Below are positions 35,528 to 43,566 of a stretch of DNA of 64,000 nt, in pieces. Within the stretch, counting starts at the first letter, position 1. Each line of letters begins with the position of its first letter. Origin of the DNA: Paraburkholderia sediminicola (GTDB lineage: Bacteria; Pseudomonadota; Gammaproteobacteria; Burkholderiales; Burkholderiaceae); the NCBI RefSeq assembly GCF_902859805.1, contig NZ_CADIKC010000002.1, positions 620,001-684,000 on the forward strand, given 5' to 3'. The position numbers were made by a program, and so were the translations under genes. The notes below the pieces were generated by a model. It saw nothing but the letters and a program-made list of their open reading frames with translations. It was not told the DNA's origin and made no database searches.

Positions 35528-36889
35528 CTAGCTTTCGAGCACGGCGCGCACCCGCTCACCCATTGCGTCGAAACGGGCGCGTTGGCTGAGGGCATAGTCG
35601 CCGTATGCCCTGGTCAAAGCGTTGCGCACATCGTCGTCCTGCAGCGATGCGATGGCCGCGAGCGCGGCCTGTGCGCCGTCATCGTCATCGCATGCGGCGC
35701 TCCATGACTCGCACCCCACCTCGCTCAGCAGACGCTCGATGCGCGTGTCCATCGAAAGCCCGAACACGGGCACGCCATGCGAGATCGCGAGCACAGCCGC
35801 GTGATAACGCGTCGTCACCACGCACGCTGCATGCGCGACCGTGGCGGCCACTTCGTCGAGCGTACGCGGGCCGCGTGCGACGACGTCGATTGGGAATGGC
35901 ACACGGGCCGCCAGATCGGCGCAAGCGGCGCTATCGAGTTGCTCCATCCCCACCAGCACCGGCGTGTAACCTTGCGCCCTCAAACCGACAGCGATCTGCG
36001 CGAAGCGATCGAGATAGGCGTAATAGGCCTCGGCACGCGCCGCGTCCCAACTGTGAAAATGCAACGGCCCATAGCGCAGCGACGATGCCTCGCCGCGCGC
36101 ATCGAGTTCACGCGCCCGCGCGGCGTCGGCGCGCACTGGCCACCAGAATGGATTGTTCGGACATAGCGCGACGCATCGCGGACTGAGCGCCGCGTCGCTT
36201 GCGTCGGCGGGCGCCCGATAAGTCCACGCGGTATCGGAACCTACTTGCGCGCTCACGCCGAGCGACGCGAGTTGCGTACGCGCCGCGTCGTTGCGGCAAA
36301 TGACTTCGCCAGCTTCCGCATTGCGTTCGACAAAGCGCGTGAGCGCTGTGCTCATCGTGCCGCTATCGACACCGTAGGCAATCGCCGGCCGCCGATGCGC
36401 ATGCGCGAGCGCAATCCCGCCGATCAGCACGCCCGCCAACGAGTCCGAGAACTTCGACGTATAGGTCGAGCCTTCCACGTTCAGCACGAGATCGGCATCG
36501 CGCACGGCGGCGTCGAGCGCATCGGGCAGATAAGGCAGCGAAGGCGTAAGCCGCGGCGTGCCGGCAAGCAGCGGATGATCGAAGCAATCGCCGAGCGCAA
36601 ACAGCGTGATACGCGGCTCGCGCGGCGCGAGCAGGCGGCGCAACTGCGCGATCGTCTCGATCGTGCGCAGATCGGCACCTGTGTTGCCCGCGCCGCTATA
36701 ACCAAGCAGCAACACGCGCGGCGCGTCACGATTCGCGCCTGAAACGCTGCGGCCGGGCGCGCGCCGCGCCGCGTTGATGCGTTGCTGCATGTCGTCGAGA
36801 AACACCTCGTCCGGCGCGGGTGCGCTTGCATAGCGATTCAGCGCGGCGAGCGAACGCTGCAACGGGCTCTCGACAATGTCCCAATCCAT
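35528..36889 (-). CDS. Polysaccharide pyruvyl transferase-family protein
   Basis: 453 residues with the family pattern: VLLLGYSGAGNTGADLRTIETI at the start, LVLNVEGSTYTSKFSD, an internal WWPVR region and TTRYHAAVLAISHGVPVFGLSMD at the C-terminal nucleotide-binding half. CsaB/WcaK-type members add ketal-linked pyruvate from phosphoenolpyruvate to cell-surface sugars. The start overlaps the upstream MenD-like stop as ATGA, making it the last gene of a three-gene coupled operon. The first 60 residues are extra compared with short family members. The acceptor could be a surface glycan, or something else if the enzyme has been recruited to a small-molecule route. Confidence 0.8.
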   Translation of the reverse strand: MDWDIVESPLQRSLAALNRYASAPAPDEVFLDDMQQRINAARRAPGRSVSGANRDAPRVLLLGYSGAGNTGADLRTIETIAQLRRLLAPREPRITLFALGDCFDHPLLAGTPRLTPSLPYLPDALDAAVRDADLVLNVEGSTYTSKFSDSLAGVLIGGIALAHAHRRPAIAYGVDSGTMSTALTRFVERNAEAGEVICRNDAARTQLASLGVSAQVGSDTAWTYRAPADASDAALSPRCVALCPNNPFWWPVRADAARARELDARGEASSLRYGPLHFHSWDAARAEAYYAYLDRFAQIAVGLRAQGYTPVLVGMEQLDSAACADLAARVPFPIDVVARGPRTLDEVAATVAHAACVVTTRYHAAVLAISHGVPVFGLSMDTRIERLLSEVGCESWSAACDDDDGAQAALAAIASLQDDDVRNALTRAYGDYALSQRARFDAMGERVRAVLES

Positions 36890-38970
36890 CACGTCGCTCC
36901 CAAAGCTTGGGCGAGTTGTTGCATTTGCAGCGCACCGGAATAAGGTTCCACCGCCACTTCGACGATTGTCACGCCCGCGTGATCGCGCGCTTCGGCGAGT
37001 GCATGGTCCAACGCATCGCACGCCTCGACGCGGTGATGCGCCAGGCCGAACGCCTGCGCGAGTGCGCCGATATCTAGTTTGTAGGGATTGCGGATCGTGC
37101 GCCGATAGGCCGGTGCGTGCGCAATCGGCAGAAAGTCGAAGATCGCGCCGCCGCCGTTGTCGACCACACAGATGCACGCCGGCGTACCCACACGTTGCGC
37201 GCTCGCCAGCGAGGAGAGGTCGTGGATCAACGCCTGATCGCCGAGCAGTAACAAGCCCGCATCGCCGCGCACGAGCGCTTCGCCGATAAACGTCGCCATC
37301 GTGCCGTCGATGCCGCTCACGCCGCGATTCACATAGATGTCCTGGCGCGCGGCGCGTACGTCGTAGCCAATGTCGGCGTGACGCATCGACATGGAATTGC
37401 CAAGATGAACGAAGGCGAAACCCGGCGTCGCCAGCACGCGATGAACCGCCGACACTTCGCCCCAGGCGAGCGATGCGACGCAGGCGCGCCGCTCGCGTGC
37501 GCCGTAGCCGGCGACGCTTGCCCAGCGGTCGCGCCAGGAAAAGGCGACAGGCAGACGGGGCTGCATGGGTGCGTTGGGACTGGCGTCGGCATGCGTATGT
37601 CCGTGCACTTCTTCGCTGAGCGTCGTGGCAATTTCATGCAACATCGCCGATGACGGTGCAATCAGCACGTCACGCGGATCCAGCGCCGGGTGCAGATAGT
37701 CGTGCGCCACACGGCAAGGTGCAATTTTGATCGTCGGCACGTCGGCGTGTGTTTCGAGGTACGTGTGCAGCACCGGCATGACCGGCGCGAGGCCAAAGCG
37801 CACGATCAGCTCCGCGCGCGCCGATGCGAGCCGTGCGGCGCCGCCGAATACATCGAATGCATTGACGATCAAGGCTCCCGCTGCGCCACGCGCGGCCGCT
37901 TGCGGCGCCAGCGCAAACGGGCCCGATCGCAGTCCGCTGCCCGCGTCGGCGAGCACAGGGAAGCCACTCGCCGCGGCCAGCGCGAAAATCGCTTCGAGTG
38001 GCACGCCCGGTTCAGGGCCGACCACGATCAACCCGTCGAGACCATTACTGAGCGGAACGCCGCCGCGCTTCGCAAGCACGCGCGCCATGATGCCTTCGAC
38101 GATACGCGCGGGAGACGCTTCGGATACGGGAGACGCGGCATGATCGTCCAAAGCCACCGGTGCCCTTGCCGCGCGGACCGTCTCGAACGAAACCGGCTGC
38201 GTCTCAACTGCATCGTAGACACCGGCGAGCGGGACATTGATATGCACTGGACCGCGCGTGGGCCGCTTTGACGATGGATGTGCATCGGCGCGCGACAAGC
38301 TGTCATCGAGGTCCGCCACGCCCCTGGACATCGCAGCAAGCGCTGCCGCGAGCGCATCACGGGCTTGCTCCAGAGCCTGCACCGCATCTTCAGGATCTTC
38401 CAGGTCCGCCTGTGCGCGCACGAACGCGCGGGTCGCACCGAGATGATCCGCCATCTGTCCAAAACCGGTGCCGCGCAACGCACGCGGCCGGTCGCACGTC
38501 AGTACGACGAGCGGCACGTCGGACGCGTCCGCTTCGGTCAGCGCAGGCAGAACATTCGCCACCGCCGAGCCGGACGTCGTGACGATCGCGACCGGTTCGC
38601 CGCTCGCCTTCGCGATTCCGAGTGCGATGAAGGCGCCGCTGCGCTCGTCGGTGCTGACCATCTCGACGGCAATGCGCGGATGCGCGTCGAACGCGAGGCA
38701 CATGGCGCTCGCGCGTCCGCCGGGACACAGCACAGCACGACGCACACCGGCAGCGCTTAACATCTCGACGATGAATTCCACCCACACGGCGTTCAGCGAT
38801 TCGCCGCTCGCCGCGCCGGTTTCGCTTAACGATTCACTGCCCGTCGTAACGGTTTCGTATCGCAAAGCGCTTGCCGTCATAGCCGCGCCGTTCAGTGCCT
38901 CACCGTCCGACGCCGCGACTTCGCGAGGTAATGGGTCACGCCTCGCGACAACATCAGGAAGAGCGCCCAT
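36889..38970 (-). CDS. MenD-like thiamine-diphosphate enzyme
   Basis: Homologue of SEPHCHC synthase, which joins 2-oxoglutarate-derived succinyl-ThDP to isochorismate. The 693-residue product has the MenD N-terminal block STDERSGAFIALGIAKASGE with catalytic Glu109, then TTSGSAVANVLPA, and at the C-terminus the ThDP/Mg motif from Gly577-Asp578 (LGDQALIHDL) to Asn605 (VVDNGGGAIFDFLP), all MenD-specific. It is longer than E. coli MenD (556) by a 55-residue N-terminal extension and an insertion around residues 235-300. Both ends overlap neighbours by ATGA. No menF, menH, menC, menE or menB is present, and these bacteria use ubiquinone, so menaquinone synthesis is unlikely. A related 2-oxoacid addition is the best inference. 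Confidence 0.8.
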   Translation of the reverse strand: MGALPDVVARRDPLPREVAASDGEALNGAAMTASALRYETVTTGSESLSETGAASGESLNAVWVEFIVEMLSAAGVRRAVLCPGGRASAMCLAFDAHPRIAVEMVSTDERSGAFIALGIAKASGEPVAIVTTSGSAVANVLPALTEADASDVPLVVLTCDRPRALRGTGFGQMADHLGATRAFVRAQADLEDPEDAVQALEQARDALAAALAAMSRGVADLDDSLSRADAHPSSKRPTRGPVHINVPLAGVYDAVETQPVSFETVRAARAPVALDDHAASPVSEASPARIVEGIMARVLAKRGGVPLSNGLDGLIVVGPEPGVPLEAIFALAAASGFPVLADAGSGLRSGPFALAPQAAARGAAGALIVNAFDVFGGAARLASARAELIVRFGLAPVMPVLHTYLETHADVPTIKIAPCRVAHDYLHPALDPRDVLIAPSSAMLHEIATTLSEEVHGHTHADASPNAPMQPRLPVAFSWRDRWASVAGYGARERRACVASLAWGEVSAVHRVLATPGFAFVHLGNSMSMRHADIGYDVRAARQDIYVNRGVSGIDGTMATFIGEALVRGDAGLLLLGDQALIHDLSSLASAQRVGTPACICVVDNGGGAIFDFLPIAHAPAYRRTIRNPYKLDIGALAQAFGLAHHRVEACDALDHALAEARDHAGVTIVEVAVEPYSGALQMQQLAQALGAT

Positions 38971-40067
38971 CAAGCCACCGCTTGCGAAGTACCCGCCACC
39001 GGCGTAATCGGAATCGTGCGCACAGGCGCGGGCGCCGCTCCCAGCTCCGCCGCAATCAACCGCTCCATCACGCGTCGTGCGCGGATCGCGCCGGCGTCGA
39101 TCGGCAGCAGCGCCGGCTGCATCGCCCAGAAGTCGTGGTCGCCGAGATTCTTCTGCTGCGCTTCGAGCATCGGCAGGTCCTCGCACTCGAACGGCTTCAT
39201 CAGCCCTTCGACGGCATAGCGCACCAGGCCGCGCGCCGCGTCACCCATTTCGTTCGGCAAACCGAACGCGAAGAAGTAATGCGTCGTGCGTTCGGTCTCC
39301 GGCGTCAGCCAATGCGCGGACGGCGCGATCAGCCCCGCTTCGCGCGGCATGCCCGCCGCGGTCACGCCGACCACGATCGAGAGCAATCCAGGCGGTGTCC
39401 AGCGCACGTCCATCCAGCGGTCCACCCGCGTGCCCGGCGCAATCCCGAAGCCTTGCGCGACGAACGGCTGCAACGCTTCGTCGTAAGCGCTGCGGCGGAC
39501 CCAGACAATGTCGTCGAGGCTGCCCGACTGCACGTCGCCGCGCGCGATCGCCTCACTGCCGAGCGTATCAGGGTGAAGAAACTGGAAGTGGCTCAGATCG
39601 AGCAGATTGTCCGCGCTCAGTTGATAGTGCGCGCGCGTGTGCAGGTAACCGTCGTGCGTGACGTTGGCGGCGGGGTCGACGAACGGAAACGACGGCAGCA
39701 AGGCCGCATCGGCGCGCGCGGGGTCGCCCGGCCAGAACCAGATGGCGCCGTAACGTTCGAGCGAAGGGTACGCACGCACCTTCGCGGCGGCCGGCACCCG
39801 GCCGTCGCCGTGCGGATTGTGCACGCACTGCCCGCTCGCGCTGAAGCGCAGACCGTGATACGGACATTCGAGCACACCGTCGACGATACGGCCTTGCGAC
39901 AGCGGCGCGAAACGATGCGCGCAGCGATCGTCGAGCGCGATCGCGCGCTGTTCCGCATCGCGATAAAGCACCACGGGCCGCCCGAGCAGCGTGCGCGAAA
40001 ACGGCACGTCGGCGCGGACCTCGTGGGCGAAAGCGGCGACATACCACGCGTTTAACAGAAAGGACAT
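38970..40067 (-). CDS. Rieske non-haem iron oxygenase, VanA-like
   Basis: 365 residues. The Rieske cluster ligands are Cys49-x-His51 and Cys68-x-x-His71 (DRCAHRFAPLS, ECPYHGLRF). The mononuclear iron site follows the ADNLLDLSHFQFLH pattern (Asn154, Asp157, His160, His165). Closest family by pattern is vanillate O-demethylase oxygenase and similar phenolic O-demethylases or hydroxylases. No ferredoxin reductase partner is encoded nearby, so electrons must come from elsewhere. First gene of the operon, divergent from hrpG across a 492-base gap. The start at 40067 (MSFLLNAWYVAAF) gives the standard family N-terminus. Confidence 0.84.
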   Translation of the reverse strand: MSFLLNAWYVAAFAHEVRADVPFSRTLLGRPVVLYRDAEQRAIALDDRCAHRFAPLSQGRIVDGVLECPYHGLRFSASGQCVHNPHGDGRVPAAAKVRAYPSLERYGAIWFWPGDPARADAALLPSFPFVDPAANVTHDGYLHTRAHYQLSADNLLDLSHFQFLHPDTLGSEAIARGDVQSGSLDDIVWVRRSAYDEALQPFVAQGFGIAPGTRVDRWMDVRWTPPGLLSIVVGVTAAGMPREAGLIAPSAHWLTPETERTTHYFFAFGLPNEMGDAARGLVRYAVEGLMKPFECEDLPMLEAQQKNLGDHDFWAMQPALLPIDAGAIRARRVMERLIAAELGAAPAPVRTIPITPVAGTSQAVA

Positions 40068-40559
40068 GAGCGCACTCGCAATGGAATCGGCACAAAAAAA
40101 AATGCGCGGCGCCACTCTGGCGGCCACCTCATACGAGTGTAAATAGCCGCCCATCCCACAGATTCAACAAAGCTCATGGAAATGCGAAGCCGCATTTCTT
40201 AAAACGCGCTTTTCAGATTCTCAACAAAAGTAAATATGGCTTGCAACGCTGAAAGGTACTGCGAACCTTGCTTCGCGTGCGATTCCCGGCGATCCGGGTC
40301 TCTTTTACCCGTTACGGAATGCGTGACGGTAATTGATGCCGAAATCGTGTTTAGAAGTGCATCTCCCGGCTAATAGCCGCGATCTGTCTGGTTATTGACC
40401 GGATCGAAACGATGCGAAACAAATTCTCAATCTTTCATGCAATTTCAATGCGTCATGCGGCGAAACAATTCGTTACAGCCCTGATATTTTAAGGGCCGTA
40501 ATTTTCGGGACACGCAATGCGGTTTGGGAAGCAACCTTAGGCATCAGTCCCGGGAGGGC
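40068..40559. other. Long AT-richer gap between the Rieske operon and hrpG
   Basis: 492 bases without a gene, clearly more AT-rich than the flanks (notably 40195-40260 and 40380-40510). It must contain the promoters of two divergent units. I find no TTCG-N16-TTCG in either direction. A low-GC, gene-free control region is what a heavily regulated hrpG promoter would look like, possibly a target of silencing proteins. No defined site can be named. Confidence 0.6.
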
Positions 40560-41618
40560 ATGTTGAAATTCGCCGTGATGACCACCAGCAGCAGTCTGTT
40601 CAATCTGATTTGCCAATGCTTTCGCGACGATACGATCGAATGCTGCCGCTTCCTCGATGACGTCGCGCTCTCGCGGGCGATCTATCGGGAGGACTATCAC
40701 GCCATCCTTGTCGACGCGGCAACGGGCATCGATGCCACGCGCGCGGTGTTCGCACGCCGTGCCTGCTATGGCGATCGCCGCGCGCCGTTGATCGTGATCG
40801 GCGCATTTGCCGATCGTGACAGCATCGAACGGGCCTTCGAAGTCGGCGCCGACGATGTGGTGCTCTCGCCGATCGATCAGGGCGAACTCGAGGTACGCAC
40901 TTACCAGGCGTTGCGCCGGTTTCAGTCGCCGCCGCCGTTGCAATCCGAAGATCGGGCCGAACTCGGTCCTTATCGCCTGGACCGGCGTACTGGCACGGTG
41001 CTGGTGGACGAACGCGAAATCCGTCTGACAGTGCGCGAATTTGCGATTGCATGGCTGCTGTTCTCACGCGCCGGCGAATACGTGAGCCGCCGGCAGATTG
41101 CCGGCGCGATCTGGAGCAGCACGGAAGATATCGTGGGCCGCACGCTCGAACAGCACATCTACAAGCTGCGCAAGAAGCTGGGGCTGAACGGCGCGTCAGG
41201 CGTCCAGCTACGCACGATGTATGCGCACGGATATCGCGTCGAGTTGTGCGATGGCAAGGCGGATGCCGACGCCATCCTGCCGGCAATAGCGCAGGTCGAG
41301 CAGACCGCCGATGCGATTGCGGCGATCACTGAAGTCGTCGACATTGCCCGCCACGAAGCGAATTTAGAATGCGTTGGGCAAACAACGCGCCCTTCCCGAA
41401 CGCTCGACGTTCATGCAAAAGACAGCGAGGCCGCCCGCAGCGCGCAACCGTGGGGCCAGTATGCAGCCATGTGGCACAGCGGCACCGCGCACTTCGTGCA
41501 CCCGGTAGCGGGCTTCACGGCGCGCGGGGCTGAATCGCCGGGCAGCGATTCTTCGTCGGCATTGACCTCGTTCTCGATTCCCGCCGCGCTGCTAGGAAGC
41601 AATGGACGGCGCCGCTAA
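40560..41618 (+). CDS. hrpG: HrpG-type OmpR-family master regulator with extended C-terminus
   Basis: Top regulator of the Hrp regulon in Ralstonia and Xanthomonas, where it activates hrpB or hrpX. The 352-residue product has an N-terminal receiver-like domain (DYHAILVDAATGID with the phospho-Asp region) and a winged helix from about residue 128 to 228 (LTVREFAIAWLLFSRAGEYVSRRQ, LEQHIYKLRKKLG, YAHGYRVEL). HrpG proteins are usually about 240-265 residues; here some 120 extra C-terminal residues follow, without recognised domain. No histidine kinase is adjacent. The ATG at 40560 follows GGGAGG. It converges with hrcC across a strong terminator. Confidence 0.85.
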   Translation: MLKFAVMTTSSSLFNLICQCFRDDTIECCRFLDDVALSRAIYREDYHAILVDAATGIDATRAVFARRACYGDRRAPLIVIGAFADRDSIERAFEVGADDVVLSPIDQGELEVRTYQALRRFQSPPPLQSEDRAELGPYRLDRRTGTVLVDEREIRLTVREFAIAWLLFSRAGEYVSRRQIAGAIWSSTEDIVGRTLEQHIYKLRKKLGLNGASGVQLRTMYAHGYRVELCDGKADADAILPAIAQVEQTADAIAAITEVVDIARHEANLECVGQTTRPSRTLDVHAKDSEAARSAQPWGQYAAMWHSGTAHFVHPVAGFTARGAESPGSDSSSALTSFSIPAALLGSNGRRR

Positions 41619-41624
41619 AGCATA

Positions 41625-41653
41625 AGGGGCAAGCGCTGCATGCGCTTGCCCCT
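41625..41653. terminator. Bidirectional terminator between hrpG and hrcC
   Basis: Perfect 12-base stem AGGGGCAAGCGC / GCGCTTGCCCCT with a five-base loop, followed by CGTTTC on the plus strand. It lies 7 bases after the hrpG stop and 21 bases from the hrcC stop, and can serve both convergent genes. Confidence 0.85.
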
Positions 41654-41673
41654 CGTTTCACAACAGCACCCGA

Positions 41674-43458
41674 TTACAGATCCAGCACCCGCGGCGACAA
41701 CAGGAAGACGCGTTCCATATGCGAGCGCGAGTCGTTGTTGTTGCGAAACAGTGCGCCGATGAGCGGAATCTTCGACAGACCCGGCACACCGGTCACACCA
41801 TTCGAGTTGTTATCCACGCTGTAGCCGGCAATCAACAGGCTCTCGCCCTGGCCGACAAAAGCCTGTGTATTGATCTCGCTGCTGGTAATCACCGGAATGT
41901 TGTCGACCTGCTGGCCGGTCAGCTGACCGTCTTCGATATGCACTTCGAGCTTGATACGCGTCTGGCCGTCTTCCTGCACGACCATCGGCAGCACGCGCAG
42001 CGAGACGCCGGTCGAGACGCTATACAGATCCGCCGACGTATAACCGGACACACGCACGAAGAACTTGGTCTTGTTGTCCATCACGGCTTCGACGTTGTCG
42101 AGCGTGGCGACCTTCGGGGAGGCGTCGATCTTCGCCTTCGAGGTGCTTTGCATCGCGTTGACACGCGCCATCAGGTAACGTCCCGCATCGCCGAGCACGG
42201 CGGTGATCGAGGCGCCCACCGGCGTCGCGGAAACCACCGTGGTGCCGTCGGCAAGCGTCGTGGTGCCGAAGTTCGGATTGATCTGGCCGTTCGCGTAGCT
42301 GTTCTGCTGATACGTTCCCGTACCGGTCTGGAAGTCGAGATGACTGTTGTGCGCACGCCAGTCCACACCGATCTGCGCGAGCACGTCGTCGTCGATTTCG
42401 ATGATGTGCGCTTCGATCTCGATCAGCTTGGGCCGCGTGTCGAGCTGATCGATCAGCGACGCGTACTGGTCGATGCGCTGCGGCGTATCGCGGATCAGCA
42501 CCGAATTGGTGGTCGGATCGGGCTGCATGATCGGCAAGGTCAGATCGCCGCCGCTCGGCTGGCTCGCCTGCGAGGCGCCAGGCGCGTTCGCGTAGCCGAC
42601 ACTGCCCGTGCTGCCGTAGTTGGACGGCTGCGCGTTGCCGACCAGGCCGCCGAGCGCGGAGCCTTGCCCGTCGGCCATATTGGGCGGCAACGGCGGGTTC
42701 ATGACCGGAGCACCGCCGCTGTTGCCGCCACCCACGTCGTTCATCGGCTGCACGCGTTGCATGTTCGGCGACACCGAGGTCTGCGATTGGCCGCCGCCCT
42801 TCTCCTGCTTCGCGTGATACATGTTCGACAGCACGGTGGCGACACCCGGCACCGTGATCGTGTTGCCGTCGATCTGCACCTTGTGATCCGCGGCCCACGC
42901 GTGCTTGAGCTTGAACACGCGAATCACGGAGCCGCTGCGGCGGCTCGCGTTCTCGTCGAGACGCCGGGCGATCTCGCTCACCATCTGCACATATTGCGGC
43001 GGACCGTTGACGATCGCCGTGCCCGCGCTTTCGTCGTATACGACCGGGAAGCGCGCGTCGTCGACACTCATCGTATGCAGCGCGGCGCGCAGATCGGAGG
43101 CCGATGCGTGGTCGAGCTTGATCACCTGATGCGTGACATCGTTGGCGCTGCTGATCGACAGCACGCTGCCGTCATAGAACCAGACAAAGCCGAAAGTCGA
43201 TGCAAGCGTGTCGAGAAAGCGCTGTGGCGACATGTCGAAGCGGCCCGTCACCGCGCCCTGAACATTGCCCGCGATCGACGCGGCCACGCCCTGGCTCGCG
43301 GTAAAATCGCGCAGCACGTCTTTCAGATCTTTGCCTTCCACGGCGATGTGCACCGAGGTGCCGCGCCATCGCACGGGAGCCGCGCTAGCAGGTTGCAGCG
43401 CGCTCAACGTCAGGGACGCCGCGAGCCACGCGGCGCAGAACAGCGTCTTCGATTTCAT
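41674..43458 (-). CDS. hrcC: Type III secretion outer-membrane secretin HrcC
   Basis: Forms the outer-membrane ring of the secretion machine. The 594-residue protein has a Sec signal (cut near ASA-A, residue 27), N0/N1 domains (HIAVEGKDLKDVLRDFTASQG), two KH-like N domains, a Gly/Ser/Asn-rich linker at about 240-300, and the C-terminal secretin domain (IEIEAHIIEIDDDVLAQIG, PVITSSEINTQAFVGQGESLLIAGY, VPGLSKIPLIGALFRN). It is preceded by hrpB on the same strand with a 108-base gap carrying an 11-base tandem repeat. No pilotin lipoprotein gene was recognised. Confidence 0.93.
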   Translation of the reverse strand: MKSKTLFCAAWLAASLTLSALQPASAAPVRWRGTSVHIAVEGKDLKDVLRDFTASQGVAASIAGNVQGAVTGRFDMSPQRFLDTLASTFGFVWFYDGSVLSISSANDVTHQVIKLDHASASDLRAALHTMSVDDARFPVVYDESAGTAIVNGPPQYVQMVSEIARRLDENASRRSGSVIRVFKLKHAWAADHKVQIDGNTITVPGVATVLSNMYHAKQEKGGGQSQTSVSPNMQRVQPMNDVGGGNSGGAPVMNPPLPPNMADGQGSALGGLVGNAQPSNYGSTGSVGYANAPGASQASQPSGGDLTLPIMQPDPTTNSVLIRDTPQRIDQYASLIDQLDTRPKLIEIEAHIIEIDDDVLAQIGVDWRAHNSHLDFQTGTGTYQQNSYANGQINPNFGTTTLADGTTVVSATPVGASITAVLGDAGRYLMARVNAMQSTSKAKIDASPKVATLDNVEAVMDNKTKFFVRVSGYTSADLYSVSTGVSLRVLPMVVQEDGQTRIKLEVHIEDGQLTGQQVDNIPVITSSEINTQAFVGQGESLLIAGYSVDNNSNGVTGVPGLSKIPLIGALFRNNNDSRSHMERVFLLSPRVLDL

Positions 43459-43512
43459 GGAGTCGACTGTGTGAGGGTGATGGAAAAAACCGCGAATACC
43501 GTAACGCGCAGC

Positions 43513-43556
43513 AGTAGCAAAGAAGTAGCAAAGAAGTAGCAAAGAAGTAGCAAAGA
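43513..43556. repeat. Four perfect copies of an 11-base unit between hrpB and hrcC
   Basis: Unit AGTAGCAAAGA repeated four times without interruption; the array starts 10 bases after the hrpB stop on the minus strand and ends 54 bases before hrcC. One unit equals about one helical turn. Possible effect on hrcC leader RNA is speculation. Confidence 0.93.
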
Positions 43557-43566
43557 AGCGGCAGCG

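Noticed and set aside
36889..38970. MenD-like gene as part of menaquinone biosynthesis
   Set aside because: No other men gene is in the window and betaproteobacteria of this type use ubiquinone; the operon partners are also unlike menaquinone genes.
40068..40559. A hrp_II box upstream of the Rieske operon or hrpG
   Set aside because: All TTCG and CGAA positions were compared by eye and no pair is 20 bases apart; CGAA at 40185 meets CGCG at 40205, a two-base mismatch.
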